Numbered from the stretch's first letter, positions 16,794 through 25,530 are shown. The stretch: DNA of 64,000 bases from JAWHTC01 sp032586155 (GCF_032586155.1 NZ_JAWHTC010000001.1:930001-994000), one strand, 5' to 3'. Notes: generated by a model not told the origin, from the sequence alone. Translations and numbers: made by a program.

Positions 16794-17540
16794 TCAGCGC
16801 ACCGCCTCGATCGGGCCGTCGGCGCGGCCATGGATGAACTGGTCGAGATAGGGGTCGCCGCTGGCGTCCATGTCGGCCACCGGGCCGGTCCACTGGATCA
16901 CGCCGTCATGCAGCATGGCGACATTGTCGGCAATGGCGCGCACCGAGGACATGTCATGGGTGATGGTCATCGCAGTGGCGCCCATTTCGACCACGATTTC
17001 GCGAATGAGCTCGTTGATGACGCCCGACATGATCGGGTCAAGCCCGGTGGTGGGCTCGTCAAAGAAGATGATCTCGGGCTCGGCGGCGATGGCGCGGGCG
17101 AGGCCGACGCGTTTCTGCATACCGCCCGAAAGTTCAGCCGGAAAGAGATCGGCGGTTTCGGGTTTCAGGCCGACGCGGCGGAGTTTTTCGATCGCGATCT
17201 CGCGGGCTTGCGCCTTGGGGCGTTTGAGCGAGCCGCGCAGCAGGCGAAAGGCGACGTTTTGCCAGACGGGGAGGCTATCGAACAGCGCACCACCCTGGAA
17301 GAGCATGCCGAAACGCGCCAGGAAGGCGTCGCGGTCGCCTGAATGGACGTCCTTGCCGTCGAGAGTAATGGTGCCCGCATCGGGCTCGATCAGGCCGAGG
17401 ATGCATTTCAGCGCGACGGATTTGCCGGTGCCCGAACCGCCGATGATGACCATCGAAGTGCCCTTGTTGATGGTCAGGTTCACGCCTTGCAGGACGCGTT
17501 TGGGGCCGAAGGCCTTGTGGACGTTTTTCAGGTCTATCAT
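16794..17540 (-). CDS. mlaF: Phospholipid ABC transporter ATP-binding protein MlaF-like
   Basis: A 248-residue ABC ATPase with Walker A GGSGTGKSVALK at residue 34, signature LSGGMQKRVGLARA near 136 and Walker B IIFFDEPTTGLDP near 160. The GGM signature variant and the following IMSGVINELI are typical of MlaF/Ttg2A, which powers lipid exchange between outer and inner membrane. mlaE lies upstream, separated by 87 bases that hold a repeat element. mlaD, mlaB and mlaC homologues are not in the window. Confidence 0.9.
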   Translation of the reverse strand: MIDLKNVHKAFGPKRVLQGVNLTINKGTSMVIIGGSGTGKSVALKCILGLIEPDAGTITLDGKDVHSGDRDAFLARFGMLFQGGALFDSLPVWQNVAFRLLRGSLKRPKAQAREIAIEKLRRVGLKPETADLFPAELSGGMQKRVGLARAIAAEPEIIFFDEPTTGLDPIMSGVINELIREIVVEMGATAMTITHDMSSVRAIADNVAMLHDGVIQWTGPVADMDASGDPYLDQFIHGRADGPIEAVR

Positions 17541-17560
17541 TCTGGCGGTGTCTCTGGTGG

Positions 17561-17617
17561 AGAGACCCGGGGGCGCTGCCCCCGGACCCCCGGGATATTT
17601 ACGGCAAAAGGAAGAGG
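17561..17617 (-). repeat. 3'-end-associated GC-rich hairpin repeat (family 1), copy A
   Basis: Read on the minus strand, the element starts about 12 bases after the mlaE stop: CTTCCTTTTGCC, then AAATATCC, a G-run, and a hairpin CCGGGGGC-AGC-GCCCCCGG. The same order occurs after pyrC, after the gene at 35553, and after tpiA. Here it lies between two cotranscribed genes, mlaE and mlaF. Confidence 0.75.
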
Positions 17618-17627
17618 GGGGCGTGTG

Positions 17628-18410
17628 TCATGCGGAGAAGAAGAGTTCGGTGAGGATGTAGTTGGCGGCGAGGATCAGGACAGAGGCGGCGACGACGGCG
17701 GATTTGGTGGCGCGGCCGACGCCCTGGGCGCCGTGGCCGGAGTGCATGCCGTAGAAACAGCCCATGGTGGCGACGAGGAAGCCGAAGACCGCGCCCTTGA
17801 TCAGGCCCGAGACCACGTCCCACATTTCGAGGAAATCAACGGTGTTTTTCAGGTAGGCGGCGGCGTTGAAATCAAGCCGGGTGATGCCGACGAGGTAACC
17901 GCCCATGATGCCGATGGCGTCGCCGACGCCGACCAGAACCGGCACGGCCAGGGTGGCCGCCAGCACGCGCGGCAGGGTGAGGTATTTCATCGGGTTGGTC
18001 GACAGGGTGACGAGGGCGTCGATCTGCTCGGTCACTTTCATGGTGCCGATTTCAGCGGCAATCGAGGAGGCGACGCGGGCGGCGACCATCAGGCCGCCCA
18101 GAACGGGGCCAAGTTCGCGCGCCATGCCGATGGCAACGATCGAGGGCACGACGCTTTCTGCGTTGAAGCGCGAGCCTCCGGCGTAGATCTGCAGCGCCAG
18201 CGCACCGCCGGTGAAAAGCGCGGTGAGGCCGACCACGGGCAGCGACAGCCAGCCGATCTGGATCAGCGCGTTCAGGAATTCACGCGTGTAAAAAGGCGGG
18301 CGCAGCAGGTGGCTGACGGTTTCTAACGCAAACAATGCCACCCGGCCTATGAGGGCGAGCGCGGCCAGTACGGGGCGGCCAATGGCGGCGAGAGGAGCAG
18401 TGAGGGTCAT
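17628..18410 (-). CDS. mlaE: MlaE-family lipid ABC transporter permease
   Basis: A 260-residue membrane protein of the MlaE/permease family. The C-terminal half carries the family signature: RELGPVLGGLMVAARVASSI, AEIGTMKVTEQIDAL and the TNPMKYLTLPRVLA block. It partners MlaF in lipid transport. Its ATG overlaps the alr stop (ATGA), so alr, mlaE and mlaF form one operon. Confidence 0.93.
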   Translation of the reverse strand: MTLTAPLAAIGRPVLAALALIGRVALFALETVSHLLRPPFYTREFLNALIQIGWLSLPVVGLTALFTGGALALQIYAGGSRFNAESVVPSIVAIGMARELGPVLGGLMVAARVASSIAAEIGTMKVTEQIDALVTLSTNPMKYLTLPRVLAATLAVPVLVGVGDAIGIMGGYLVGITRLDFNAAAYLKNTVDFLEMWDVVSGLIKGAVFGFLVATMGCFYGMHSGHGAQGVGRATKSAVVAASVLILAANYILTELFFSA

Positions 18411-19444
18411 CCGCCGACGTACCGCCGTGCGTAACGCGGGCCCAGCGAGGTGAGGATTTCATATCCGATGGTGCCTGCGGCGGCGGCGAGATCGTCGACC
18501 TTTTGCTTGGCACCGAGAATGTCGAGCGCGTTAGGGACCTCGGACAGGTGGGTGATGTCGACGCCGATCAGGTCCATCGAAACGCGGCCCAGGATCGGGC
18601 AGGGCGTGTCGCCGAACCAGAGCTGGCCGGTATGCGACAGCGCCCGCAAAAGGCCATCGGCGTAGCCGCCGGCAACGGTCGCAATGCGGGATGGGACCTC
18701 GGCGGTCCAGGTGTTGCCATAGCCGACGGTTTCGCCGGGTTCCAGATCGCGGGTCTGGATCATCGGCAGGGTGAGGCGCACCACCGGCGTGGCGAGATCG
18801 AAGGGCAACCCGCCATAAAGGCCGATGCCGGGGCGGGTGACGTCGAAATGGTAATCATTGCCGAGCAGGATGCCGCCCGTGGCAGCAAGCGAGCGAGGCG
18901 CGTCGACACCGGCGGTCATTTCCGCAAACTGGGCCAGCTGCTGGCGGTTCATGTCGTGGTTGGGTTCATCCGCGCAAGCGAGATGCGACATGATCAGGGT
19001 CGGGTTCTGGGCCAGGGCGATGTCGCGCACCGCGCCCCATTCGACCGGTTCCATGCCCAGCCGGTTCATGCCGCTGTCAAGCTGGATGCCGAAAGGGGCC
19101 CCAGGGAGGGCCTCGACATGGCGCAGGAGCTGATCGACATTGTTGATCATCGGCGTCAGCGTCATGTCGCCGATCATGTCGGTGTCGCCGGACATGTGGC
19201 CGGAAAAAACATTGATTTCCGGGCCGGGACCGAGGGCTTCGCGCAGCGCGGCGCCTTCTTCGGCGACGGCAACAAAGAAGCGGCGCACCCCGGCCTTGGC
19301 CAAGGCACGGGCGACCTTGGCGGCACCCAGGCCATAGCCGTCGGCCTTGACCACGGCGCCGGTTTCCGCGTCACCAAGCGCCGCGAGGCTGCGCCAGTTC
19401 TGCACCAGCGCGTCGAGATCGATTGAAAGAGTTCCTGTAGCCAT
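18407..19444 (-). CDS. alr: Alanine racemase
   Basis: A PLP enzyme making D-alanine for peptidoglycan. The 345-residue protein has the lysine-bearing AVVKADGYGLGA near residue 32 at the start of the barrel, HLACADEPNH, and the C-terminal VGYGNTWTAEVPSRIATV with the catalytic tyrosine region. RVSMDLIGVDIT contributes to the second active site. It is slightly shorter than E. coli Alr (359). First gene of the alr-mlaE-mlaF unit. Confidence 0.94.
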   Translation of the reverse strand: MATGTLSIDLDALVQNWRSLAALGDAETGAVVKADGYGLGAAKVARALAKAGVRRFFVAVAEEGAALREALGPGPEINVFSGHMSGDTDMIGDMTLTPMINNVDQLLRHVEALPGAPFGIQLDSGMNRLGMEPVEWGAVRDIALAQNPTLIMSHLACADEPNHDMNRQQLAQFAEMTAGVDAPRSLAATGGILLGNDYHFDVTRPGIGLYGGLPFDLATPVVRLTLPMIQTRDLEPGETVGYGNTWTAEVPSRIATVAGGYADGLLRALSHTGQLWFGDTPCPILGRVSMDLIGVDITHLSEVPNALDILGAKQKVDDLAAAAGTIGYEILTSLGPRYARRYVGG

Positions 19445-19784
19445 GGGGCTTTGTTCACGGAGGGGGCAAAGAGGTCAAGGGGGAATGGTGAGAGATGATG
19501 CGCAGCGGGATTAGGTTTTCTGTTGGAGTAAATTTTCGCTAAGCGGGATTTGGGCGGATTCAAGGCCCTTGGGCCGCCGCCCAACCGCCAAATCGCCCGC
19601 AGGGCTGGCGATATCGAGAGGGCGTGCTTCATTGCGGGGCGGCGCGTGTTTCTCGGCAATAATGGGGGTGCCGCAACCGTTTGGTCGCCAGCCCACGATC
19701 TGGCGATTGGGCGGTTTGGCGCGTGACCAGCAGAAGGTCGCTGGGCGTTTCAGTTGCCCGGCAGCGCGTTTTCCATGCAGCTGA
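19445..19784. other. Intergenic stretch with an imperfect inverted repeat, no gene seen
   Basis: About 340 bases between alr and pepT, both on the minus strand. A 99-residue frame exists but has no protein-like composition and would overlap pepT. The main structure is an inverted repeat: 19579-19597 and 19702-19720 are reverse complements with two mismatches in 19, separated by 104 bases. Confidence 0.5.
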
Positions 19785-21023
19785 TCACCCGTCAGCTGCC
19801 AATGCCGCAAGTTTCACGCAGGCCTGTGTTGCCAGACCCATATCCTGAACCGAGATCCACTCCAGCGGCCCGTGCAGGTTCTGCATGCCGGTGAAGATGT
19901 TGGGGCAGGGGATGCCCAGTTCGGTCAGGCGCGAGCCATCGGTGCCGCCGCGGATGGGTTGCGAAAGCGGTTCGACCCCAACGGCGCGGGCGGCGGCGCG
20001 GGCGAGGTCGACCGGTGTCATGTCCTCTTCCAACCAGTAGCGCATGTTGCGGTATTGCGGAGTAATGTCACAGCGGATGCGGGCGCGCGGTTCGGTGGCC
20101 TGCACGGTGGCGCATACGCGACGCAGCAGATCGCCCTTGGCCGCCAGCCCGACGCGCTCGAAATCGCGCAGGATGAAGGTGAGCGTGGCTTGCGCGGCGG
20201 TGCCCTGCATGTCGGTGATCATGATGAAACCGTCGCGGCCGTCGGTGGTTTCCGGAGTCTGTGTCGTGTGAGGCAATGTCTGAATGATCTTGGCGGCCAG
20301 ATGCAGGGCATTGACCAGCTTGCCCTTGGCGGTGCCAGGGTGGATCGAGACCCCATCGATATGAACCTTGGCGCCGTCGGCGGAAAAGCTTTCATACTCG
20401 ATCTCGCCAATGGCACCCCCATCGAAGGTGAACGCGAAATCGGCAGCGAGATCTGCGGGCAGACGTTCATGCACGCCCCGGCCGATTTCTTCGTCCGGGG
20501 TAAAGGCGACACGGATCGGGCCATGGGGAATGGATGGGTTGTCCAGCAGGTGGCGCATGGCGGTCATGATGATGGCGACGCCGGCCTTGTCATCGGCACC
20601 CAAGAGCGTGGTGCCGGAGGCGGTGATGATGTCATGGCCCTGTTTCCCGGCCAGATAAGGGAAGTCGTTGGGGCTGAGGATCAGATCGGGGTTGTCGGCA
20701 AACCGGATCGGACCGCCGTCATAGGCCCGGTGCACCACCGGTTTGACATCTTCGGCGTGAAACCCCGGCGCGGTGTCGACATGGGCGAGCAGGCCCATAG
20801 TGGGGGCATCGGTGTTGCCGGGTATGGTGGCGAGAACTGCGCCATAGTCGGTGAGCGTCACATTCTCGGCACCGATTTCGGTGAGTTCGGAGACGAGCTG
20901 GTTCTGCATGTTGAACTGGATCGCGGTGCTGGGCGAGGTGGCGGAACTGGCGTCGCTTTGGCTGTCGATGGCGCAATAGCGGGTCAGACGGCTTTCAAGC
21001 TCGGAATCGAATTGGGTTTTCAT
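19785..21023 (-). CDS. pepT: Peptidase T
   Basis: A dizinc aminotripeptidase of family M20B. The 412 residues match the family. Zinc-binding motifs are visible: LLAHVDTAPG near residue 79 (HxD), GADDKAGVA near 141 (second metal Asp), FTPDEEIGRG with the catalytic Glu, and TFDGGAIGEIEYE. The C-terminal RGGTDGSRL is also conserved. It stands alone, just upstream of intergenic DNA with an inverted repeat. Confidence 0.95.
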   Translation of the reverse strand: MKTQFDSELESRLTRYCAIDSQSDASSATSPSTAIQFNMQNQLVSELTEIGAENVTLTDYGAVLATIPGNTDAPTMGLLAHVDTAPGFHAEDVKPVVHRAYDGGPIRFADNPDLILSPNDFPYLAGKQGHDIITASGTTLLGADDKAGVAIIMTAMRHLLDNPSIPHGPIRVAFTPDEEIGRGVHERLPADLAADFAFTFDGGAIGEIEYESFSADGAKVHIDGVSIHPGTAKGKLVNALHLAAKIIQTLPHTTQTPETTDGRDGFIMITDMQGTAAQATLTFILRDFERVGLAAKGDLLRRVCATVQATEPRARIRCDITPQYRNMRYWLEEDMTPVDLARAAARAVGVEPLSQPIRGGTDGSRLTELGIPCPNIFTGMQNLHGPLEWISVQDMGLATQACVKLAALAADG

Positions 21024-21029
21024 TTGTCA

Positions 21030-21971
21030 TCAGCCTTTTGGCGGGGATTTGTGGTGGTCATAGGCGGCGCCCAGTTCGGCGCGCAGGAAGTTGTCGAAAT
21101 TGAGCGGGTCATAATTTGGCGTGCCGGTGCCGGGCAGCGGCGTGACGGTGGTGCTGACATGCGGGTCGTAGAAGAAGGGCACCGAATAGCGCTCGTGCCC
21201 GGAGCGGTTGATGACGCGGTGCGGAGTCGACTTCAACCGGCCATTCGACATCCGGTGCAGCATGTCGCCGACATTGACGACGAAAGCGTCGGGAATCGGT
21301 GGGGCGTCGATCCAGTCGCCGGTTTCGGTCTGGACCTGCAAGCCGCCGACATCATCCTGGGCCAGGATGGTGAGCGCGCCGAAATCGGTATGCGGAGCCG
21401 AGCCGTAGAGATCCTCGGCACTTGCGGGCGGTGACGGAGGATAGTGCAGCAGGCGCAGCCAGGTGGTGGGGGTGTCGAAGGCTTGGAGGGTTTCGGCTTG
21501 GGCCTGTGGCGTGGCGCCGGTCGCGGCAAGGGCGATCTGGATCAGGCTGTGTCCGAGCCGTAGGAGGGCGGTGTGGTAGGCCTCGAGCGTCTCGCGAAAG
21601 CCCGGCAGGTCGGGCCACTGGTTGGGGCCGGATAGGAAATGCGCCGGGTCATGGGCCGCGTCCTCGCGCATCATCATGAAGGATTCGGACTGGTTCGGCT
21701 TGGTGACCTCGGCGAGCTGCGAATTGACGTCTGTTGAAGTGTTGATCGGGATGTAACCGCGGTGATGACCATCCAGTTCGACCTGCATCTTGGTTTCGAG
21801 CGGCTGGTCGTGGAAGCGGCGGTTCATGTCGAATACCTGCGCACGCAGAGCGGGGTCGATGCCGTGGCCAATGATATAGCCAAAACCGACTTCGCCGTAA
21901 GCGCGGGCAAAGGCGGCGGGCAGGTCGGGCGTGGTGGCAAGGTCGATGATCGGGATATCGGACGTGGACAT
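21030..21971 (-). CDS. Isopenicillin N synthase-family 2-oxoglutarate/Fe(II) oxygenase
   Basis: A 313-residue non-haem iron oxygenase. The N-terminal DIOX_N part begins IPIIDLATTPDL. The iron facial triad is visible as HTDFGALTIL (HxD) and STPHRVINR (distal His); RYSVPFFYDP supplies the 2-oxoglutarate RxS. Similar proteins are widespread in proteobacteria and their substrates are mostly unknown. Nothing else here points to beta-lactam synthesis. The ATG at 21971 matches the family start, giving a better N-terminus than an upstream one at 22016. Confidence 0.9.
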   Translation of the reverse strand: MSTSDIPIIDLATTPDLPAAFARAYGEVGFGYIIGHGIDPALRAQVFDMNRRFHDQPLETKMQVELDGHHRGYIPINTSTDVNSQLAEVTKPNQSESFMMMREDAAHDPAHFLSGPNQWPDLPGFRETLEAYHTALLRLGHSLIQIALAATGATPQAQAETLQAFDTPTTWLRLLHYPPSPPASAEDLYGSAPHTDFGALTILAQDDVGGLQVQTETGDWIDAPPIPDAFVVNVGDMLHRMSNGRLKSTPHRVINRSGHERYSVPFFYDPHVSTTVTPLPGTGTPNYDPLNFDNFLRAELGAAYDHHKSPPKG

Positions 21972-22071
21972 GGGGGCAAGGTGCTTTGGCGGGAAGCGGT
22001 TGGCAAGGGGGTGCATGTGCTCGGGCCATAAGCGCTGCCCCGGTTGAGGGCCATGCTGCGGGTTGCGACCG

Positions 22072-22177
22072 CAAGCCGCTGTGTTCCAACATCCCGGCCC
22101 GCCTCATCATCTGACCGGAAATGCCCCGGGGTGGGGGGTGGTTCCCCGGCCGGTCGGATTGCGCAGGCAGTTCGAAA
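22072..22177. repeat. Dispersed repeat family 2, copy 1
   Basis: Starts CAAGCCGC, continues CATCTGAC, GAAAT, a G-rich block and CCCCGGCCGGTCGGATTGCG, and ends TTCGAAA. The same order occurs at 40199-40303. Near the end is a small stem ATTGC-GCAG-GCAGT (22158-22171) using G-T pairs where the other copy has a perfect stem. Lies 3' of the DUF1194 gene. Confidence 0.7.
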
Positions 22178-22227
22178 GTCGGCTCCAGGCCAAACATGAC
22201 CTCTACCTGCGTGGAGGGACAAACGGC

Positions 22228-23007
22228 TCAGCGGCTGAAGAAATCGAGTCGCATGTTGCGATGCCAGATCTTTTCACCGACCAGGCAGTCGTAGGAACGG
22301 CTGCGCCAGAGCCGTTCAGGTTGCGCCGGACGCGCCGCCAGTTCGAGTACCAATTTGCGGCGGACGGCCCGGGAGAACTCGCTCCAGTCGCGCACCGGCA
22401 GGACAAAGGCGCCGGGGCCGCCGATGACGCATTCGGCGTAGTAGAGATCAAGGTCTGGGATGCTCCATTCGTCCCAAGCGCGACCATGGGGCATGAGGGG
22501 TAACCCGTTGATGATGATGCCCTGCGTCAGCAGTCGGTCGCGGGTGGGGGCGACCGGCGGGCCGGTGTTGTTGGGGCCGTCACCGGAGATGTCGAGCACT
22601 TTGCGAAGGCCGCGGAACTTATTGGCTTCAAAAGAATTTGCTGCAAAAAACATAACAGATGACATGGAGGTGCCGCGCTGTGTGGTTTCGAAATTGGTAG
22701 CGATCTCCTCGGCAATCTCGGCGGCATCGTCTGGGGTGTCGAGCCGAGTCCAGGGCACGATGGTACGCATTCTTCCAACCCCGGCCCATTCGACATAGGT
22801 AATGGCAATCTTGCCGAGCGGACCACGCTCGATGGCGTGCAGGACCTCCGGGCTGGTGAGCGCTGCGGCATAGCCCTGGCGTTGCAGGTCAAGTTCTTCG
22901 AAGCTCATGGATTGGGACATGTCGACGGCCAGAAACAGTTCGACATCAACCTCCTCGGCGTATGAGACGCTGGCCAGCACGCAGAGGATCAAGGACAAAA
23001 GGCGCAT
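22228..23007 (-). CDS. DUF1194 protein, secreted von Willebrand A-like
   Basis: A 259-residue protein with a signal peptide (cleavage after about residue 17, SYA). The mature part opens VDVELFLAVDMSQSMSFEEL, a VWA first strand with a MIDAS-like DMSQS (DxSxS). RKVLDISGDGPNN near 137 supplies the later conserved block. This arrangement is DUF1194. VWA domains bind divalent metal and mediate protein contacts; the partner is unknown. Probably periplasmic. Confidence 0.88.
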   Translation of the reverse strand: MRLLSLILCVLASVSYAEEVDVELFLAVDMSQSMSFEELDLQRQGYAAALTSPEVLHAIERGPLGKIAITYVEWAGVGRMRTIVPWTRLDTPDDAAEIAEEIATNFETTQRGTSMSSVMFFAANSFEANKFRGLRKVLDISGDGPNNTGPPVAPTRDRLLTQGIIINGLPLMPHGRAWDEWSIPDLDLYYAECVIGGPGAFVLPVRDWSEFSRAVRRKLVLELAARPAQPERLWRSRSYDCLVGEKIWHRNMRLDFFSR

Positions 23008-23052
23008 GCCTTATTGAGACCGGGCAGTCCGTCAAAGTCCAGACGCGTGTCA

Positions 23053-23454
23053 TCAGTCGTAAAGAGTCACGCCTTTTTCGGGATGAGCGGTGTAATGGTT
23101 GAGGCGTGTTTCCAGCGTTCCGTCATGCAGTTCCAACCGGTGGCCGTCGGGGTCGAGGAAATAGACCGAGCCGCCTTCGGAGTGGTTGTCTTGCCAGAGC
23201 GGGGCCTGGGCGGCGATGCGGGCGGCAAGGGTATGATAGTCCGATGAAGAAAACGCGATGTGGGTGTAATCGGTGCGTTGATCGACGGCATCAGCGCGGG
23301 TCAGGCACAGCCAGATCGTTCCGAGTTCGAGATAGGCCCCGTCCGACCAGCCAGCGCGCAGATGGCCGCCCAGAAGGTCGCGGTAGAAGGCGATGGACCG
23401 CGGCAGTTCGGTAACGGCAAGCGTGATGTGATTGAGACCGGTGACCTGCGCCAT
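23053..23454 (-). CDS. fosA: FosA-family fosfomycin glutathione transferase-like VOC protein
   Basis: A 133-residue glyoxalase/VOC protein closely patterned on FosA, which opens the fosfomycin epoxide with glutathione. The metal ligands are present (His9, His65, Glu108), as are YLELGTIWLCL, DYTHIAF, NHSEGGSVYFLDPDGH and the ending PEKGVTLYD. Positions equivalent to known FosA drug contacts are kept (Thr11, Tyr41, Trp48, Tyr98, Arg117), but the usual lysine before DN-SEG is Gln88. It may be a true FosA or a related enzyme with another epoxide substrate. The ATG at 23454 sits five bases after the neighbouring stop. Confidence 0.75.
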   Translation of the reverse strand: MAQVTGLNHITLAVTELPRSIAFYRDLLGGHLRAGWSDGAYLELGTIWLCLTRADAVDQRTDYTHIAFSSSDYHTLAARIAAQAPLWQDNHSEGGSVYFLDPDGHRLELHDGTLETRLNHYTAHPEKGVTLYD

Positions 23455-23458
23455 GGCG

Positions 23459-23887
23459 TCAGGGCATTTCGGCACGGGAGTGCCACCAGATGCGGACCTC
23501 GGTGGCAAGACCTTCAGGATTGAACTGGCCCACCAGCGTCCCGTCGAGGATGAGATAGGGCAGCGGGTCACCCGGTTTGCGGTCGGGCAGGCCGGTGCCG
23601 GTGGATTTGGCCCAGATATCAAAGAGCTCCTCGGACGAGACCTGGTATTCGGTATGCCAATGGGCGAATCCGCCATTGGGAGTTTCTGCCAGCACTTCGT
23701 TGGAGTGGGTGATATTGTCCTGCAGCTTGATCCGGTCCCAGTAAACCTTGCGCAGCTCCCAGGTGTCCTGACATTGGAACGGGGTGTTCCAATATTGCCC
23801 GTCCGGCGTGAACAGATCGGCGAAGCCCTCGCTGTCCTGAGCTTCCCAGACGCGCTTGTAGGCATCCATGAAGGCGTGGATTGGCAT
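23459..23887 (-). CDS. SnoaL/NTF2-like protein
   Basis: A 142-residue protein with the cone-shaped NTF2-like pattern: an N-terminal helix (FMDAYKRVWEAQDSEGFADL), FTPDGQYWNTPF, and strands with HWHTEYQV and LPYLILDGTLVGQFN, ending VRIWWHS. Such folds serve as small enzymes or binding proteins. Its start overlaps the dnaB stop by one base (TGATG), and the fosA-like gene follows at once, so all three may share a transcript. Confidence 0.7.
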   Translation of the reverse strand: MPIHAFMDAYKRVWEAQDSEGFADLFTPDGQYWNTPFQCQDTWELRKVYWDRIKLQDNITHSNEVLAETPNGGFAHWHTEYQVSSEELFDIWAKSTGTGLPDRKPGDPLPYLILDGTLVGQFNPEGLATEVRIWWHSRAEMP

Positions 23888-25371
23888 CAGAAGTCTCCGC
23901 CGCCGCCTTGTTGCCAGGGTTTCACGAGGTTGCCAAAGCGGGTGAATTCTGGCGTGAAGCTGAGTTCAACCGTGCCGATGGGGCCGTGGCGTTGCTTGCC
24001 GATGATAACCTCGGCTTTGCCGTGCAGCTTTTCGCCCTTCTCCATCCATTCGGCCATGTTCGGGCTGTCATCATCGGGTTTTTCCCGCTCGTGATAGTAC
24101 TCGCCACGATAGACGAACATGACCACGTCGGCGTCTTGTTCGATCGAGCCGGATTCGCGCAGGTCCGAAAGCTGCGGGCGCTTATCTTCGCGGCTTTCGA
24201 CCTGACGGGAAAGCTGCGACAGGGCGATGACGGGAATGTCGAGCTCCTTCGCAATGGCTTTCAAACCCATCGAGATTTCGCCTATTTCCTGCACCCGGTT
24301 GTCCGAGGTGCCGCGCACCAGCTGCAAGTAGTCAACGATCAGAACGTCAAGCCCGTGAATCCGTTTCAGGCGTCGGGCGCGGGCCGCGAGCTGGGAAATC
24401 GGGATGGCGGCAGTGTCGTCGATGTAGAGCGGACAGGCTTCCAATTGTTTGGCGGCATCGACGAAGCGGCGGAATTCGCTTTCGTCCATGTCACCCTGGC
24501 GAATCTTGTGCGACGAGATTTCCGAAGCTTCGGCGAGGATACGGCCGGCGAGCTGCTCGGCGCTCATTTCAAGGCTGAAAAAGCCCACGACGCCGCCGTC
24601 AATCGCGCCTTCGGTGCCATCCGGGCGGGTGCCGCGTTTATAGGCCTTGGCGATGTTGAAGGCGATGTTGGTGGCGAGCGAGGTTTTCCCCATCGAGGGA
24701 CGCCCGGCAAGGATCAGAAGGTCGGATTTGTGCAATCCACCAAGCTTTTCATCCAGGTCGACCAGCGCAGTGGGGACGCCTGCCAAGCCGCCTTCGCGCT
24801 GGTAAGCCGCATTTGCGACGTTGACCGCGTCGGTGACGGCCTTGAGGAAGCTTTGAAAGCCGCTTTCGGTCTGCCCCTGTTCAGCCAGTTGATACAGCGC
24901 CTGTTCGGCTTCGACGATCTGTTCTTTCGGCTCCGACGCGATGTCGACCTTGGCGGCCTTGGTCGAGATGTCGCGACCCAAGGCAATAAGGTCGCGGCGG
25001 ATCGCCAGGTCATAGATCATCTGGGCGTAATCGCGCACTGCAAAGGCCGAGATCGCCGCCCCGGCAAGACGGGCGAGATAGGCCGGGCCGCCAAGTTCCT
25101 TGAGGCCGTCATCATCTTCGAAGAAGGCCTTGAGGGTCACCGGAGAGGCGAGGTTGTTCTTGGCGATACGGGCCGCGGCGGTTTCATAGATGCGGGCATG
25201 GACCGGGTCATAGAAATGCGACGAGGTGATGATCGAGGCAACCCGGTCATAGATGTCATTGTTGGTCAGGACCGCCCCGAGAAGCTGTTGTTCGGCCTCG
25301 ATCGAGTGCGGCATGGTGTCGGGATTTTGTACCTCGGCACCGGTCGCGTTGAAGGTTGATACTTCGTTCAT
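23887..25371 (-). CDS. dnaB: Replicative DNA helicase DnaB
   Basis: A hexameric 5'-3' helicase of the replication fork. The N-terminal primase-binding domain begins MPHSIEAEQQLLGAVL near residue 20. The RecA-like domain has AGRPSMGKTSLATNI (Walker A) near 228, DVLIVDYLQLV (Walker B) and SQLSRQVESR. No intein interrupts the motifs. The ATG at 25371 follows GGAAGA. The 494 residues fit the family. Confidence 0.96.
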   Translation of the reverse strand: MNEVSTFNATGAEVQNPDTMPHSIEAEQQLLGAVLTNNDIYDRVASIITSSHFYDPVHARIYETAAARIAKNNLASPVTLKAFFEDDDGLKELGGPAYLARLAGAAISAFAVRDYAQMIYDLAIRRDLIALGRDISTKAAKVDIASEPKEQIVEAEQALYQLAEQGQTESGFQSFLKAVTDAVNVANAAYQREGGLAGVPTALVDLDEKLGGLHKSDLLILAGRPSMGKTSLATNIAFNIAKAYKRGTRPDGTEGAIDGGVVGFFSLEMSAEQLAGRILAEASEISSHKIRQGDMDESEFRRFVDAAKQLEACPLYIDDTAAIPISQLAARARRLKRIHGLDVLIVDYLQLVRGTSDNRVQEIGEISMGLKAIAKELDIPVIALSQLSRQVESREDKRPQLSDLRESGSIEQDADVVMFVYRGEYYHEREKPDDDSPNMAEWMEKGEKLHGKAEVIIGKQRHGPIGTVELSFTPEFTRFGNLVKPWQQGGGGDF

Positions 25372-25530
25372 TGATCTTCCACTCTGTCGCCGTGGCCACG
25401 TCATACGCGGGGCCGGGCGGCGGGGGCAAATTGTATGTTTCTGTGGATAGTTTGTGGGTATCGCCTGACCCCGGATCGACCCCATGATATTGCGGTCGCA
25501 GCGGGTGTGTTGTCAAGATTTGGGGGTGAA

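Noticed and set aside
19511..19810. A 99-residue frame in the alr-pepT gap
   Set aside because: It would overlap pepT, and its composition follows the inverted repeat rather than a protein pattern.
19872..21434. A 520-residue open frame opposite pepT and the oxygenase gene
   Set aside because: Both genes on the other strand have clear catalytic motifs; this frame is a by-product of GC codon bias.
21030..21971. Beta-lactam synthesis gene
   Set aside because: The family name isopenicillin N synthase is only a fold label; no ACV synthetase or related gene adjoins.
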